A stretch of 64,000 bases of DNA from Nemophila menziesii (taxonomy: Eukaryota > Streptophyta > Magnoliopsida > Boraginales > Hydrophyllaceae): NCBI GenBank assembly GCA_029959085.1, contig JARWIR010000002.1, forward strand, positions 66,518,154 to 66,582,153. Direction: 5' to 3'. The notes beneath the pieces were generated by a model. The model was not told where the DNA came from. It saw only the letters and a program-made list of their open reading frames with translations, and did not search any database. Shown piece after piece: positions 44,141-54,849 of this stretch. A program made the translations under genes and the position numbers. Numbering within the stretch: the first letter of the stretch is position 1; the number at the start of each line of letters is the position of its first letter.

Positions 44141-45763
44141 TGGTGGGTCCTGGGGTGTTATGAAATAAGTGATAAAAATAGAGGAACCACAATACCGCAA
44201 ATGCACGGTTGTCCAAGTAATATTCCAATAAATTGGGTTTCGTTCGCAGGGACGGATAGTTACAACTCTAGTATTAATCAGATAGTAGGAATAATTGCTT
44301 GACAGAAAAGTAAATGATAAATATTTTTGTTTAGTTTTGTTTAAAGATTAAAGATGCAATAAAATAAATACTAAATTAATCAACTGAAAAGTAAAAAATG
44401 CAAGTAAAATGAGTAGACACAAGAATAAGAGATGTACTAGAGTCTCGCAAGGAATCCACCTAATTAACCTAAGCAATGTTCTGTTTAAGGGTAGAATTGG
44501 TGTTATTATATTAGTCTGGACTCTAATATCTCCTAGCCCCCTGTCGGGTGGATCTAGGAGCTATCCTAAAGTACTATAAACCCCTGTATGGGCGAATATG
44601 CCTCTTCGGATGTGAAGTATTTACCTCTTTGGCTATGTAATTAGTTAAGCATGTTGGTCAATAACGAACATTACACGGTTATTACCTAAGTCTGTATTCA
44701 AACCCCCCTGTCGGATGATCACTTTTTCAACCAAAGTGAATAGCCCAAATACTAAAAGTTATTTCTAGTTGTACCGACAAAAAATAGTAATGAAAAACAA
44801 AGTAATATCCAATATATAGGACTCAATTCAGTTTAAAGCTTAGAAATCCAAAATTCAAAACATAGAATAAATTGATTAGGGTTCATCCCTTTATTGCGAT
44901 TCCCAACACTAAGGAAATTAGTTCATAACGAAATTAAAAACTGAAATTAAATAAATAAAAGACATTGTTTTCAATTACAGTAAAGAAATTAGATTACCTA
45001 AAATAAAAGACATTGTTTTCAATTACAGAAAAGAAATTAGATAACCTAACGGTTGTATTGGCTGTTGTTGGAAGAATGGAATTCCTCCAGCTCTAACTTT
45101 TCCACTGCCTTCTTGCTCTGACTTAAAATAATGAAGCGTAAGATGTAATCCTCTTAAATGTGTGTAAAAAGGAGGTCTAAAGTCCTATTTATACTAGTAA
45201 ATTCGGAATGGGCTTTAGGTTAAGAGTATTAGGTCAAGATATAAAAAGTCCAAGTCCATCTTTTTAATTCCCGTAACTGGTGTGCAGCCCGTAGTAAAAT
45301 GGATGTAACTTTTGCATATCAAATCCAAATCGACTCATTCCAGATTTCCAGTTGCAAAATCTTCCTAACTCAAATATGCTACTTCCCTATTTCAAGACCC
45401 AAAGGTTGAATCAATGTCTAAGTGGCTCGAAAACAGTAATTAGTAACAACCTTCTAGATTTGCAGCTTCTCTAGTCAACTCTTTGGGAAATCTTTTCTCG
45501 CCTTTGACTCCTCCGCTCAATCTAAGACTTAAATTTCCACTTCTTCTCCTTGTATTGGTGCTCCATAGCATCGATGGACCTAATAACTTTTAACTAAAAA
45601 CAAACAAATTAACGTACAGAAGCTCTAAAAGTGAAATATTGTAATTCCAAGGAGAGAAAATGCAATATAACGAATTAAGCCAAATTTTTTATCAAATAAG
45701 TCACTATTCACCTAAAATGATGTCTCCTAAGGGATAATATTTAGAACAAAACGGGAGACATCA
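44141..45763 (-). repeat. 3' LTR of element I
   Basis: 1623 bp. It is 60 bp longer than the 5' LTR, mostly because a ~53-bp segment (AAATAAAAGACATTGTTTTC...) is tandemly duplicated at about 44945-45060. Confidence 0.9.
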
Positions 45764-45776
45764 AGACCCCCAACTC
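45764..45776 (-). other. Polypurine tract of I
   Basis: Minus-strand GAGTTGGGGGTCT directly before the 3' LTR. Confidence 0.8.
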
Positions 45777-45984
45777 AAACCTTTGTCATCCCGACAAAGT
45801 AAAATAAAAACAAAGGCCTTAGGTGAACACAGAAATGCAGAGTCTAGTGAATAATACCCAAAGCACAACTTAAAAAAATCTCATGTAGTATGACCTAGGA
45901 ATTAATATACACATACACATGTCATGCAAAATCAAACACAAATAATATCAATCCATAATTAATTTCACAATACTAGAAGGTTAC

Positions 45985-47758
45985 TGATGTCTCCCTATTT
46001 GTTCTAATTATTAGCCCTCTGGAGACATCCTTTTAGGTGAATAAATGACTTATTTGATAGACTTTTAGGCTTAAGTGATCATATTGCACTTTCTTTCCTT
46101 GGAAATTAACTATTTGCAGAATCTGAGCTTTTGTGCGTAAATTTGACTATTTTTAATGCAAAGTTAATCGGTTCTTGAATTTCATGAAAGACCAATCCAA
46201 GGAGAAGAAATGAGAATAAAGTCTTAGTGTATTTTAGAGTGTTAGGAAATGATATTGAGTCGAGTTTCTATTTTTAGAGTACACTTTCCTATTTCCTTTT
46301 CTTGATTTATTGATTTATTCTTTTTAAGCATATGCGGTTTAATTATTTATTTAATGTGAAGCTTTAAAAGATAAATGGTAACTACTTAGAGACCAAGTCA
46401 AGATGAAGGATTGAAGGAAAGAAGATTTACATGGAAACAAGAAGATTTAGGAAAGATATATTCAAAGAAGGAAAAGATAAAGCTGCCTTTTGAAATCTGA
46501 AATTTCATCCACGTTTTGAAGATTAAATCATAATTAAAGATTAACTAGGATTCTGGACGAGTGGTCTACACCAATAGAAATCTCTTTCCAAGACAAGCAG
46601 TTTCATATATTGGAACTTCTCAAACGTATAAGTATTGAAAAAGATATGACCAAATCAAATCAGCAGAAGAATCTTACCTTTCCTAGAATTTAGAGCTACA
46701 AATTTAAGAGTCCTTGACTTGTCTTCCACTCCAAGAAATTCGACCTAGGGTCCTCCAACACCTATAAATACACCTCTTAGACCTCATAATTCAGTACCTC
46801 TCACAATTCATTCAATTCTTAACATCCTTAGAGAGAGCGTCAAGAGGCGGAAGCAAGAGCAGAAGCTGGAGAATCCTTTTCCTCCAACAACAGTTCAAGC
46901 CAATTCCTCTATCTAGGTTCTTATTTTATTTCTGTTATTAGGAACATGTATATTTTTAATTTCTTTATTGTTTTTACTTTCAATATGAGCTAAACCTTAA
47001 ATACTTGAGAATCGTGATGGGATGAACCCTAATTTGTTTAATTCATGTATTTCAATTTGGGATTAGTTTCTAGTTTAATTTGAATTAGGTATTTCATATT
47101 GTTTCTTATTTTATATTAATTTCACTATCAATGAATTATCTAATCGGAGATAGGTCATAGTAATTAAGCTATTCACTTTGGTGGGGAAGTGATCGCCTTG
47201 ACGGGGGGTTTAATTACTGAACTAGATAATAAACGTAAGGTAGAAATTATGATCCTGACGGACTTAGTTAACCTTATAGCCAATTGGGTAAAATAGTATT
47301 CATTCGAAGGTGGATTATAATCGCCCTGACGGGGTTTGTAACACCTAAGAATAGCTCCTAGGTCCACCCTGACGGGGGCTAGGAGATTATAGAGTCCCGA
47401 CTAATATAGAAATATCAGTTCTGCCCTTAACGAAAGGATTAATTAGGTAAGTTTAGGTGATTCCCTAGCGAGACTCAAGTATAGCTCATATCTGCGTCGT
47501 AGTCCTTTAGTATTTATTTTCAGTAATTTATTTTCTTGCATTCTTAGGATTAATATAAAAACCAAACAAATATCTTTTACTTTTTATTTTCTGTATTAGA
47601 AATTATCACTATTTATTTGTTGAACACTTGGGATATACCAGTCCAATCCCTGAGAACGAATCCGACTTGTCGGAGTATTACTTGGACAACCGTACACTTG
47701 CGGTATTGTGGTTCCTTTTATTTCAGTACTTAATTTTATAACACACAAGGACCCACCA
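45985..47758 (+). repeat. 5' LTR of element J
   Basis: 1774 bp. Terminal inverted repeat 45985-46030, TATA box 46763-46770, and four CCCTGACGGGG-type motifs at about 47191-47380. Confidence 0.93.
46763..46770 (+). promoter_or_regulatory. TATA box in J 5' LTR
   Basis: TATAAATA, also intact in the 3' LTR (52652-52659). Confidence 0.6.
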
Positions 47759-47764
47759 AGTTTT

Positions 47765-47783
47765 TGGCGCCGTTACCGGGGAT
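47765..47783 (+). other. Primer-binding site of J (tRNA-Asp)
   Basis: TGGCGCCGTTACCGGGGAT, apparently one mismatch from the complement of plant tRNA-Asp (CGTTGCC expected), closer than the A-C sites. Confidence 0.85.
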
Positions 47784-47929
47784 TGCAGCGTGTGACCCTG
47801 GTGTTTAATCTTTAAGTAGTTTTAATTGTTTTTTATTTTTATTTTTTTCAGATTTACGCTTGGTTTTTGTTTTTGTTTTCTTTTACAGGTTTTTCTACTT
47901 AGGTAATGATCAAGAGATTTTATTGATAG

Positions 47930-49162
47930 ATGTATAGAGGACATTACCCAGATCCCGATCCATATGACTATTGGGAAAACTCTGCGGGACAACAACTATG
48001 GGGTAGTAACTTTTACCAACCACCTTATCAACACCTGCAAGAGCAAGATTGGAACAACCAATGGATCGGGAATAATCAACAACAATTTCCGTATCACTAT
48101 TATCAAGAACAACCATCTTATCACTATCAACAAGATCAAAGATGGAACATTCAACAACCTCCACAAATAACTCTTGCCTATTTGAATGAAACAATTGCTA
48201 AATACCAACGCGAGAGCGAGGAACGTAGTGCAAAAATAGACCGGATGCTAGAAAGGGGTTCCAGATATAATTCTCATGACCTTGCCGAGAGAAATAGAAA
48301 GTCGTATGAAGACCCCACATTCGAATGCTTTGTCGAAGAGAAAATCATGGGAAGAGATCAAGAGCAAAAGGCAAGAGACGAGGAAAGCAATGCTAGACTT
48401 GAAAGAATAAAACAGATGCTAGATGATCTGGCTTCCCAACTTGCCAAAAGCAGTAGCAAATCTTATGAATTGGAAGAAGTAGTTGAGGAGGAAATGTTGA
48501 ATGACAATATTAGTGATAGTGATACGACCACCGTGCCGATTATAAATGGAGACCACTATGTGGTTAAAAATCTTGTTAGCATGGTAGAAGAAGGAGTGGC
48601 AATGCAATTCCTCGAAGTTAACACAGAAATTGCTATTCCTATAGTGTATGCACATGATCAAAATACAGAATGCAACCAAGAAGAGGTGGTGATAGAGGTT
48701 ATAGAGATCCCACAACAAAAATATGACGAGGTAATAGTATAAGATTGGGTTGACAGCGAAGACGAATCTGAAGTGGTTGGAGAATTAATTGAAGAATTCA
48801 AGGTGCACACTAAAATAGAAGTTGAATCTCCACCACAAAAAGTTCACCAATTACCATCTGTACCCCGAATCATGAAAGAGATTAGAGTTGAAAATTTTGA
48901 ATCACCTCCACCACCACAAAGTTCAGACATGTGCTATACAAGCAAGGTGCTACACCGCGAGAGTAAAGCGGCAAGGAGGAGCACCTACACACCACATTTT
49001 AAAGAGGAATGTGAGAATGAAACAAGGAATAAAAGTGAGCTTCTACCGTGGAAAACGGTCATCTACTATTGTGTGGGGGAAAATGAGTTTCGTCGTGAAA
49101 ATAAGAAGGCGAAACGAAGTACTTACCCACCCCCTTTCAAAGATCGATTAAATAAAATTTGA
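47930..49162 (+). pseudogene. ORF1 of J: unknown Gln/Tyr-rich coiled-coil protein, one in-frame stop
   Basis: ATG 47930 opens 270 codons. TAA at 48740-48742 is the only interruption, and the same frame continues to the stop at 49160-49162. The intended product is about 410 aa, or the stop ends a natural 270-aa protein. Residues 1-85 are rich in Gln, Tyr, Asn and Pro. Residues about 85-165 predict coiled coils (ESEERSAKIDRMLERG; EESNARLERIKQMLDDL). A Glu/Asp/Val-rich region follows. The last ~80 residues have two related blocks, KAARRSTYTPHFKEE and KKAKRSTYPPPFKDR. I see no capsid domain, zinc knuckle or protease motif, and I do not recognise the family. Its position suggests it replaces gag or binds element RNA; that is inference. 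Confidence 0.7.
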
Positions 49163-49258
49163 GGTGGGAAGGTTCTTAAGCTTACATGTCAAGGAAGAGG
49201 CGAATTTAAGCGGAGGAGAACCGCAAGGGCCTCAATACCATCTTCATGGAAGGTAACG

Positions 49259-49309
49259 CGTCGAACTTAAAGACGTAATAAACAAAAGTGCTTCTTGGGA
49301 GACAACCCA
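49259..49309 (+). other. Two conserved hairpins after the J ORF1
   Basis: Hairpin 1 (49259-49275) pairs CGTC with GACG. Hairpin 2 (49296-49309) is TGGG-AGACAA-CCCA; other copies have CGGG...CCCG, so the outer pair changed on both sides. Kept although J's ORF1 is unrelated. Confidence 0.6.
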
Positions 49310-49476
49310 TGTTTTAATTTGCTTTCTGTTTTCAATTCCTAGTGTATAATTTTAAGTTAGTGTCAAGTTTTATTGTCTACTTTTAAAAGAAATGAGAAGG
49401 GTAGTGTGTTATTGGTGCAGGAATTGAGTTTGGGGTGCTAGGAAACGAAAACAGGAGCACATGGAAAAAATTCGGT

Positions 49477-49735
49477 TCAGGTCCGGTATACCGCCCCAGA
49501 ACCCCGGTATACCGCAGAAAGAAAACCCGTGCCACGGGTTATTAACGCGGGTTTTGTACAGAAATGAGAAAAGTATGTCGATGCGAGGTCCGGTATACCG
49601 GGCCATACCTCCGGTATACCGCAGGTGGAAAAACCCGTGCCACGGGTATGAAGCTCGGGTTTATTGCCGAGAGAAGAAAAATTTCGTCGATGCGCGGTCC
49701 GGTATACCGCACCATTCCTCCGGTATACCGCAGCT
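49477..49735 (+). repeat. Palindromic repeat block of J: three units of ~105-110 bp
   Basis: Each unit has two CCGGTATACCG cores (CGGTATACCG is a perfect palindrome) about 20 bp apart. In the first two units an ACCCGTGCCACGGGT hairpin and a GCGGGTTT/CGGGTTTATTGCCGAGA spacer follow. The third unit ends after the second core. Confidence 0.88.
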
Positions 49736-50112
49736 ATGTCGGTTTGAAGAGTTTGTGCCTTATAAACTTCTTACTTCATCAAGAAGTAACCCTAGCCTCT
49801 TCAAAAACGAATTTTCCAGATCCTAACCATTATATACCTGCACAAAGACCACTACAACACCAAAGAACATCAAATCCTTCCTCCTATTTCATTCTAAACA
49901 CACATCTAACACCAAGAAATCTTCTACTTCAAGCTTAAGCCTCTTCATCAAAGCTTCAATCCTATTCATTAAACCTTCCCCAAGCCATTACATATTGATT
50001 ACCCATCTCATATAACACCATAATCCTTCATTACAAATCCTCAAAACATCAAATTTCAAAACTCTTCTCTAGTTTTTGATTATTTGAAGTTTTGAGTTTG
50101 GGGTTCATTGAG
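49736..50112 (+). other. Leader of J ORF2
   Basis: G-poor, C/A-rich DNA as in B. It ends with GAGTTTGGGGT (50094-50104) 8 bp before the ATG; this is J's own polypurine-tract variant. Confidence 0.5.
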
Positions 50113-50426
50113 ATGTCGAAGATTGGGAAGACAAGAATACCATGGAGAGGAAGAGGAAGTTGGAGAACCTCTTATTACTTTTGGGTGTTCAAAATGTAGT
50201 TGAAAGAATGGAATTTTTGGAGGATATTCAAGAAGAGGTGTTACCAACCATAGGAAAAGTCACAAAAGAGTTGGAGCTTATGCAAATCATATTACGTGGA
50301 GTGAGCAATGTTCAACATGCCACCTACGCAACACAAGGAGATCAACCTACACGCAACAATGGAAACCAGCTTCGTGCTGGTTCAGATACGTTTTCCTATC
50401 CCTTTCTTATTTTTTTAATTGTTTAA
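50113..50426 (+). pseudogene. Shrunken ORF2 of J
   Basis: ATG 50113 stands in the usual context. A frame change then leads to a 95-codon open part (50142-50426) whose second half (GKVTKELELMQIILRG, SNVQHATYA) matches the C-terminal coiled coil of I's ORF2 (GKVTKELELMQSILLG, SNVQHAAYA). About 230 central codons are deleted. Both ends are kept, as in C and G. Confidence 0.7.
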
Positions 50427-50456
50427 TTGTTTAAATTGCTTTCTTGAGTCTTTTTC

Positions 50457-50476
50457 GAGTCGTGGGGACACGACTC
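50457..50476 (+). other. Conserved GGGA-loop hairpin after J ORF2
   Basis: GAGTCGTGGGGACACGACTC, a perfect 8-bp stem; B's G-U pair is A-U here. Confidence 0.65.
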
Positions 50477-51860
50477 ATTTTTGAGTTTGGGGTGGGGTTC
50501 GTTGCCTCATCCCAATTTTATGTGTTTTACTGTTTTTTTTTTTAATTTTAGTTTGAGGAATGTTTTGACTGTAGAGTTGTAGAATATTTTAAATGCCCTC
50601 ATCAAGCATGCTTTTCATGAATTTATGATAGAAAATAGTTAATTTTAGGAGTTAGTATAAAACGCACTTAGATTGCATGCAAATATGAGATAATTGATAG
50701 GAAGAATTAATGAACAATGCAAAAGATGTAAACTTGTGCTTAAGGATAATGAGTGGTTTGTAGAACGTGAGATCTAAATGAGTAGAGAACCCACTTAGGT
50801 ATGAACTAGAGGCAAGTTGTGTAAATAGGAAAATGATAGAGGCAGTTCTTTGTTAGCCCTTTGAATCCTTTTTGGCCATCTATCCCTGAATTAATTTTAT
50901 CCTTCGTAGCCAAATTTTTAGCCTTTAAGCCTTTCTTTTGTCGCCACATTATAAGCCAATATCCCTTTAGATTGTTAGGCATGACCATATGACCCGCACT
51001 TGAATCATGATCCTGAGACTTCCTGTCTTGAGCTTGAGTTTGGGTTGGTGGGTCCACTATTATGGGAATTTATATTGGGTTGGGATTGTTGAGCTTATCA
51101 ATTGTGCTTTGTGCTATATTTTGATAATGATTCACATGTTATTATATTGTAACCCTTTGCCGGGGTAATAGTGAATGAAAAAGAAGCCATGAGCTAAAGT
51201 TATGAAAAGGCATAACTTATGAAAAATAGCATGATATCTCAACATTAAAGAGAGTCATAGCTATGCAAAAAAAAATTGAATAATTTGAAATAAAAATATA
51301 TTCGGACCGGCAAAGTGGAAATTTTTAGGTGAATCATCTTTAGTGCTTATTGGGTTAATTTGGGAACTCTAAATTAAGAGCGTCAAATGGGTTGAGTGAG
51401 AACGTTATTCGAGTGTAAACTCAAGCTCTTGGACAGTTTGTTGATGGTAAGTGTGGAGAGAGCCAAAAGCTCACTTCAAATTTACCAAATATACATACCA
51501 TACCGACCTTCAGCCTACGCTAAAACCGTAAAGTCCTCGTGATTCCTAGATGCGCAGTGAGTTAATAGGGAGTATGCTAAGTGGAGCGTTCAAAGCAAGT
51601 AAAGATCAAGGAACACCCTATAGCCACCATCTTGATATAAGTATTGAGCGTAACCTTCTAGCATTGTGAAATTAATTTTGGATTGATATTGTTTTGCATT
51701 TAATTTTGCATGATAAGTGTAGGTGTATATTAATTCCTAGGTTAGACTATATGAGATTTGTTTTAAGTTGTGCTTTGGGATTATTTACTAGATTCTACCT
51801 TCTGCGTTCACCTAAAATATCCTTTGTTTTTATTTTACTTTGTCGGGACGACAAAGGTTT
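50477..51860 (+). other. 3' untranslated region of J
   Basis: Contains GAGTTTGGGG-like copies (50483-50493, 51035-51045) and the complementary pair CTTTGCCGG (near 51157) / CCGGCAAAG (near 51306). No ORF of note. Confidence 0.6.
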
Positions 51861-51873
51861 GAGTTTGGGGTCT
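51861..51873 (+). other. Polypurine tract of J
   Basis: GAGTTTGGGGTCT directly before the 3' LTR. J differs from A-I at one base (TTT for TTG), as do its internal copies. Confidence 0.8.
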
Positions 51874-53648
51874 TGATGTCTCCCTATTTGTTCTAATTAT
51901 TAGCCCTCTGGAGACATCCTTTTAGGTGAATAAATGACTTATTTGATAGACTTTTAGGCTTAAGTGATCATATTGCACTTTCTCCCCTTGGAAATTAACT
52001 ATTTGCAGAATCTGAGCTTTTGTGCGTAAATTTGACTATTTTTAATGCAAAGTTAATCGGTTCTTGAATTTCATGAAATACCAATCCAAGGAGAAGAAGT
52101 GAGAATAAAGTCTTAGTGTATTTTAGAGTGTTAGGAAATTATTTTGAGTCGAGTTTCTATTTTTAGAGTACACTTTCCTATTTCGTTTTCTTGATTTATT
52201 GATTTATTCTTTTTAAGCATATGCGGTTTAATTATTTATTTAATGTGAAGCTTTAAAAGATAAATGGTAATTACTTAGAGACCAAGTCAAGATGAAGGAT
52301 TGAAGGAAAGAAGATTTACATGGAAACAAGAAGATTTAGGAAATATATATTCAAAGAAGGAAAAGATAAAGCTGCCTTTTGAAATCTGAAATTCCATCCA
52401 CGTTTTGAAGATTAAATCATAATTAAAGATTGGCTAGGATTCTGGACGAGTGGTCTACACCAATAGAAAGCTCTTTCCAAGACAAGCAGTTTCATATATT
52501 GGAACTTCTCAAACGGATAAGTATTGAAAAAGATATGACCAAATCAAATCAGCAGAAGAATCTTACCTTTCCTAGAATTTAGAGCTAAGAATTTAAGAGT
52601 CCTTGACTTGTCTTCCACTCCAAGAAATTCGACCTAGGATCCTCCAACACCTATAAATACACCTATTAGACCTCATAATTTAGTACCTCTCACAATTCAT
52701 TCAATTCTTAACATCCTTAGAGAGAGCGTCAAGAGGCGGAAGCAAGAGCAGAAGCTGGAGAATCCTTTTCCTCCAAGAACAGTTCAAGCCAATTCCTCTA
52801 TCTAGGTTCTTATTTTATTTCTGTTATTAGGAACATGTATATTTTTAATTTCTTTATTGTTTTTACTTTCAATATGAGCTAAACCTTAAATACTTGAGAA
52901 TCGTGATGGGATGAACCCTAATTTGTTAAATTCATGTATTTCAATTTGGGATTAGTTTCTAGTTTAATTTGAATTAGGTATTTCATATTGTTTCTTATTT
53001 TATATTAATTTCACTATCAATGAATTAGCTAATCGGAGATAGGTCATAGTAATTAATCTATTCACTTTGGTGGGGAAGTGATCGCCTTGACGGGGTGTTT
53101 AATTACTGAACTAGATAATAAACGTAAGGTAGAAATTATTGATCCTGACGGACTTAGTTAACCTTATAGCCAATTGGGTAAAATAGTATTCATTCGAAGG
53201 TGGATTATAATCGCCCTGACGGGGTTTGTAACACCTAAGAATAGCTCCTAGGTCCACCCTGACGGGGGCTAGGAGATTATAGAGTCCCGACTAATATAGA
53301 AATATCAGTTCTGCCCTTAACGAAAGGATTAATTAGGTAAGTTTAGGTGATTCCCTACCGAGACTCAAGTATAGCTCATATCTGCGTCTTAGTCCTTTAG
53401 TATTTATTTTCAGTAATTTATTTTCTTGCATTGTTAGGATTAATATAAAAACCAAACAAATATCTTTTACCTTTTATTTTCTGTATTAGAAATTATCACT
53501 ATTTATTTGTTGAACACTTGGGTTATACCAGTCCAATCCCTGAGAACGAATCCGACTTGTCGGAGTATTACTTGGACAACCGTACACTTGCGGTATTGTG
53601 GTTCCTTTTATTTTAGTACTTAATTTTATAACACACAAGGACCCACCA
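51874..53648 (+). repeat. 3' LTR of element J
   Basis: 1775 bp, ends GGACCCACCA, followed by the GTTAC duplication and the rest of I's 3' UTR. Confidence 0.93.
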
Positions 53649-53653
53649 GTTAC

Positions 53654-54762
53654 ACTTAAACTTATCTCAAGATGGTGGCTATAAGGTGTTCATTGATCCT
53701 TACTTGCTTTGAACGCTCCACTTAGCATACTCCCTATTAGCTGAATCATAAATTCACTATGTATCTAGGAATCACGAGGACTTTACAGTTTTGGCGTAGG
53801 CTTAGGGACGGTGTGGTTTGTATATTTGGTAAAATTGAAGTGAGCTTTTGGCTCTCTCCTCACTTACCATCAACAACTATCCAATAACTTGAGTTTACAC
53901 TCGAATATTGTTCTCACTCAACCCATTTTACGCACTAATTTAGCGTCCCCAGATCTACCCAATAAGCATTAAAGATGATCTCTAAACTTCCACTTTGTCG
54001 GTTACTTTTTTTTTCACTGTATAAGATATTCCTAACCATCATTTTGATGTGAATGGTCATGTCTCTCTTTTTTTTTTCTTTTTTTATCAAAGACTCTAGC
54101 AAGGGTTACAAATAATATCTCATCAACAATTGCGCATAAATACAAACACATCAAAATTCCTTGCCCATGTAATTTCCCAGTAGTGAAACCCACAACCCCA
54201 AACTCAAGCTCAAGACAGAAAGTCTCAGGATCGTGATTCAAGTGAGGGTCATATGGAAATTCCTAATAATATAAAGAGATATGGGCTTATAGCATGGCGA
54301 CGAATGAAAGGCTTAAAGGCTCAAAATGGGGATAAGACGGATATAATTAAATTCATGGGATAGAAGGCTAAAAAGTCTCAAATGGCTAACAAAGATCTGC
54401 CTCTATCATTTTCCTAGTTACATAGCTTGCCTCTAGTTCATACCTAAGTGGGTTCTCTACTCATTTGGATCTCACGTTCTACAAACCACTCATGTTCCTT
54501 AAGTACCAGTTTACTTCTTTTGCATTGTTCATTAATTTTTCCTATCAATTACCTAATGTTTGCATGCAATCAAAGTGCATTTTATACTACTTCTAAAGTC
54601 CACTACTTCCTATTATAAATTTATCAAAAGCATGCTTAATGGGGACATTTAAAATACTCTACAATCAAATGCAACCCTTAAATCAATTTTATTGAAAGCA
54701 TGTAAAACAAATAACACATAAAATTGGGACGATGCAACGAACCCCACCCCAAACTCAAAGAT
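53654..54762 (-). other. 3' UTR of I, segment after element J
   Basis: Continues I's 3' UTR. Contains the polypurine-like copy (54195-54210, minus strand) and decayed complementary segments (CAAGGGTTAC near 54100, CCACTTTGTCGG near 53990). GGGA hairpin follows at 54763-54782 (minus-strand loop GGGA, one G-U pair). Confidence 0.55.
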
Positions 54763-54849
54763 GAGTCGTATCCCCACGACTCGAAAAGACTAAATAAAGA
54801 AAATAAACTAATATACAATACTAAATGAGAAAAGGATATGAAATATATC

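Larger units (their letters stand above)
45985..53648 (+). mobile_element. Element J: complete non-autonomous retrotransposon with an unrelated ORF1, nested in I
   Basis: LTRs of 1774 and 1775 bp with roughly two dozen differences by eye, flanked by GTTAC duplications (45980-45984, 53649-53653). Internal order: primer site, a 411-codon ORF of unknown type with one stop, the two hairpins, palindromic block, shrunken ORF2, GGGA hairpin, 3' UTR, polypurine tract. It shares LTR ends and all cis elements with A-I but has no gag or protease. It lies head-on within I's 3' UTR. Confidence 0.93.

Noticed and set aside
49477..49735. Satellite or centromere repeat
   Set aside because: Only three units and always bounded by ORF1 and ORF2 of one element; it is an internal module. 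It could still seed satellites.
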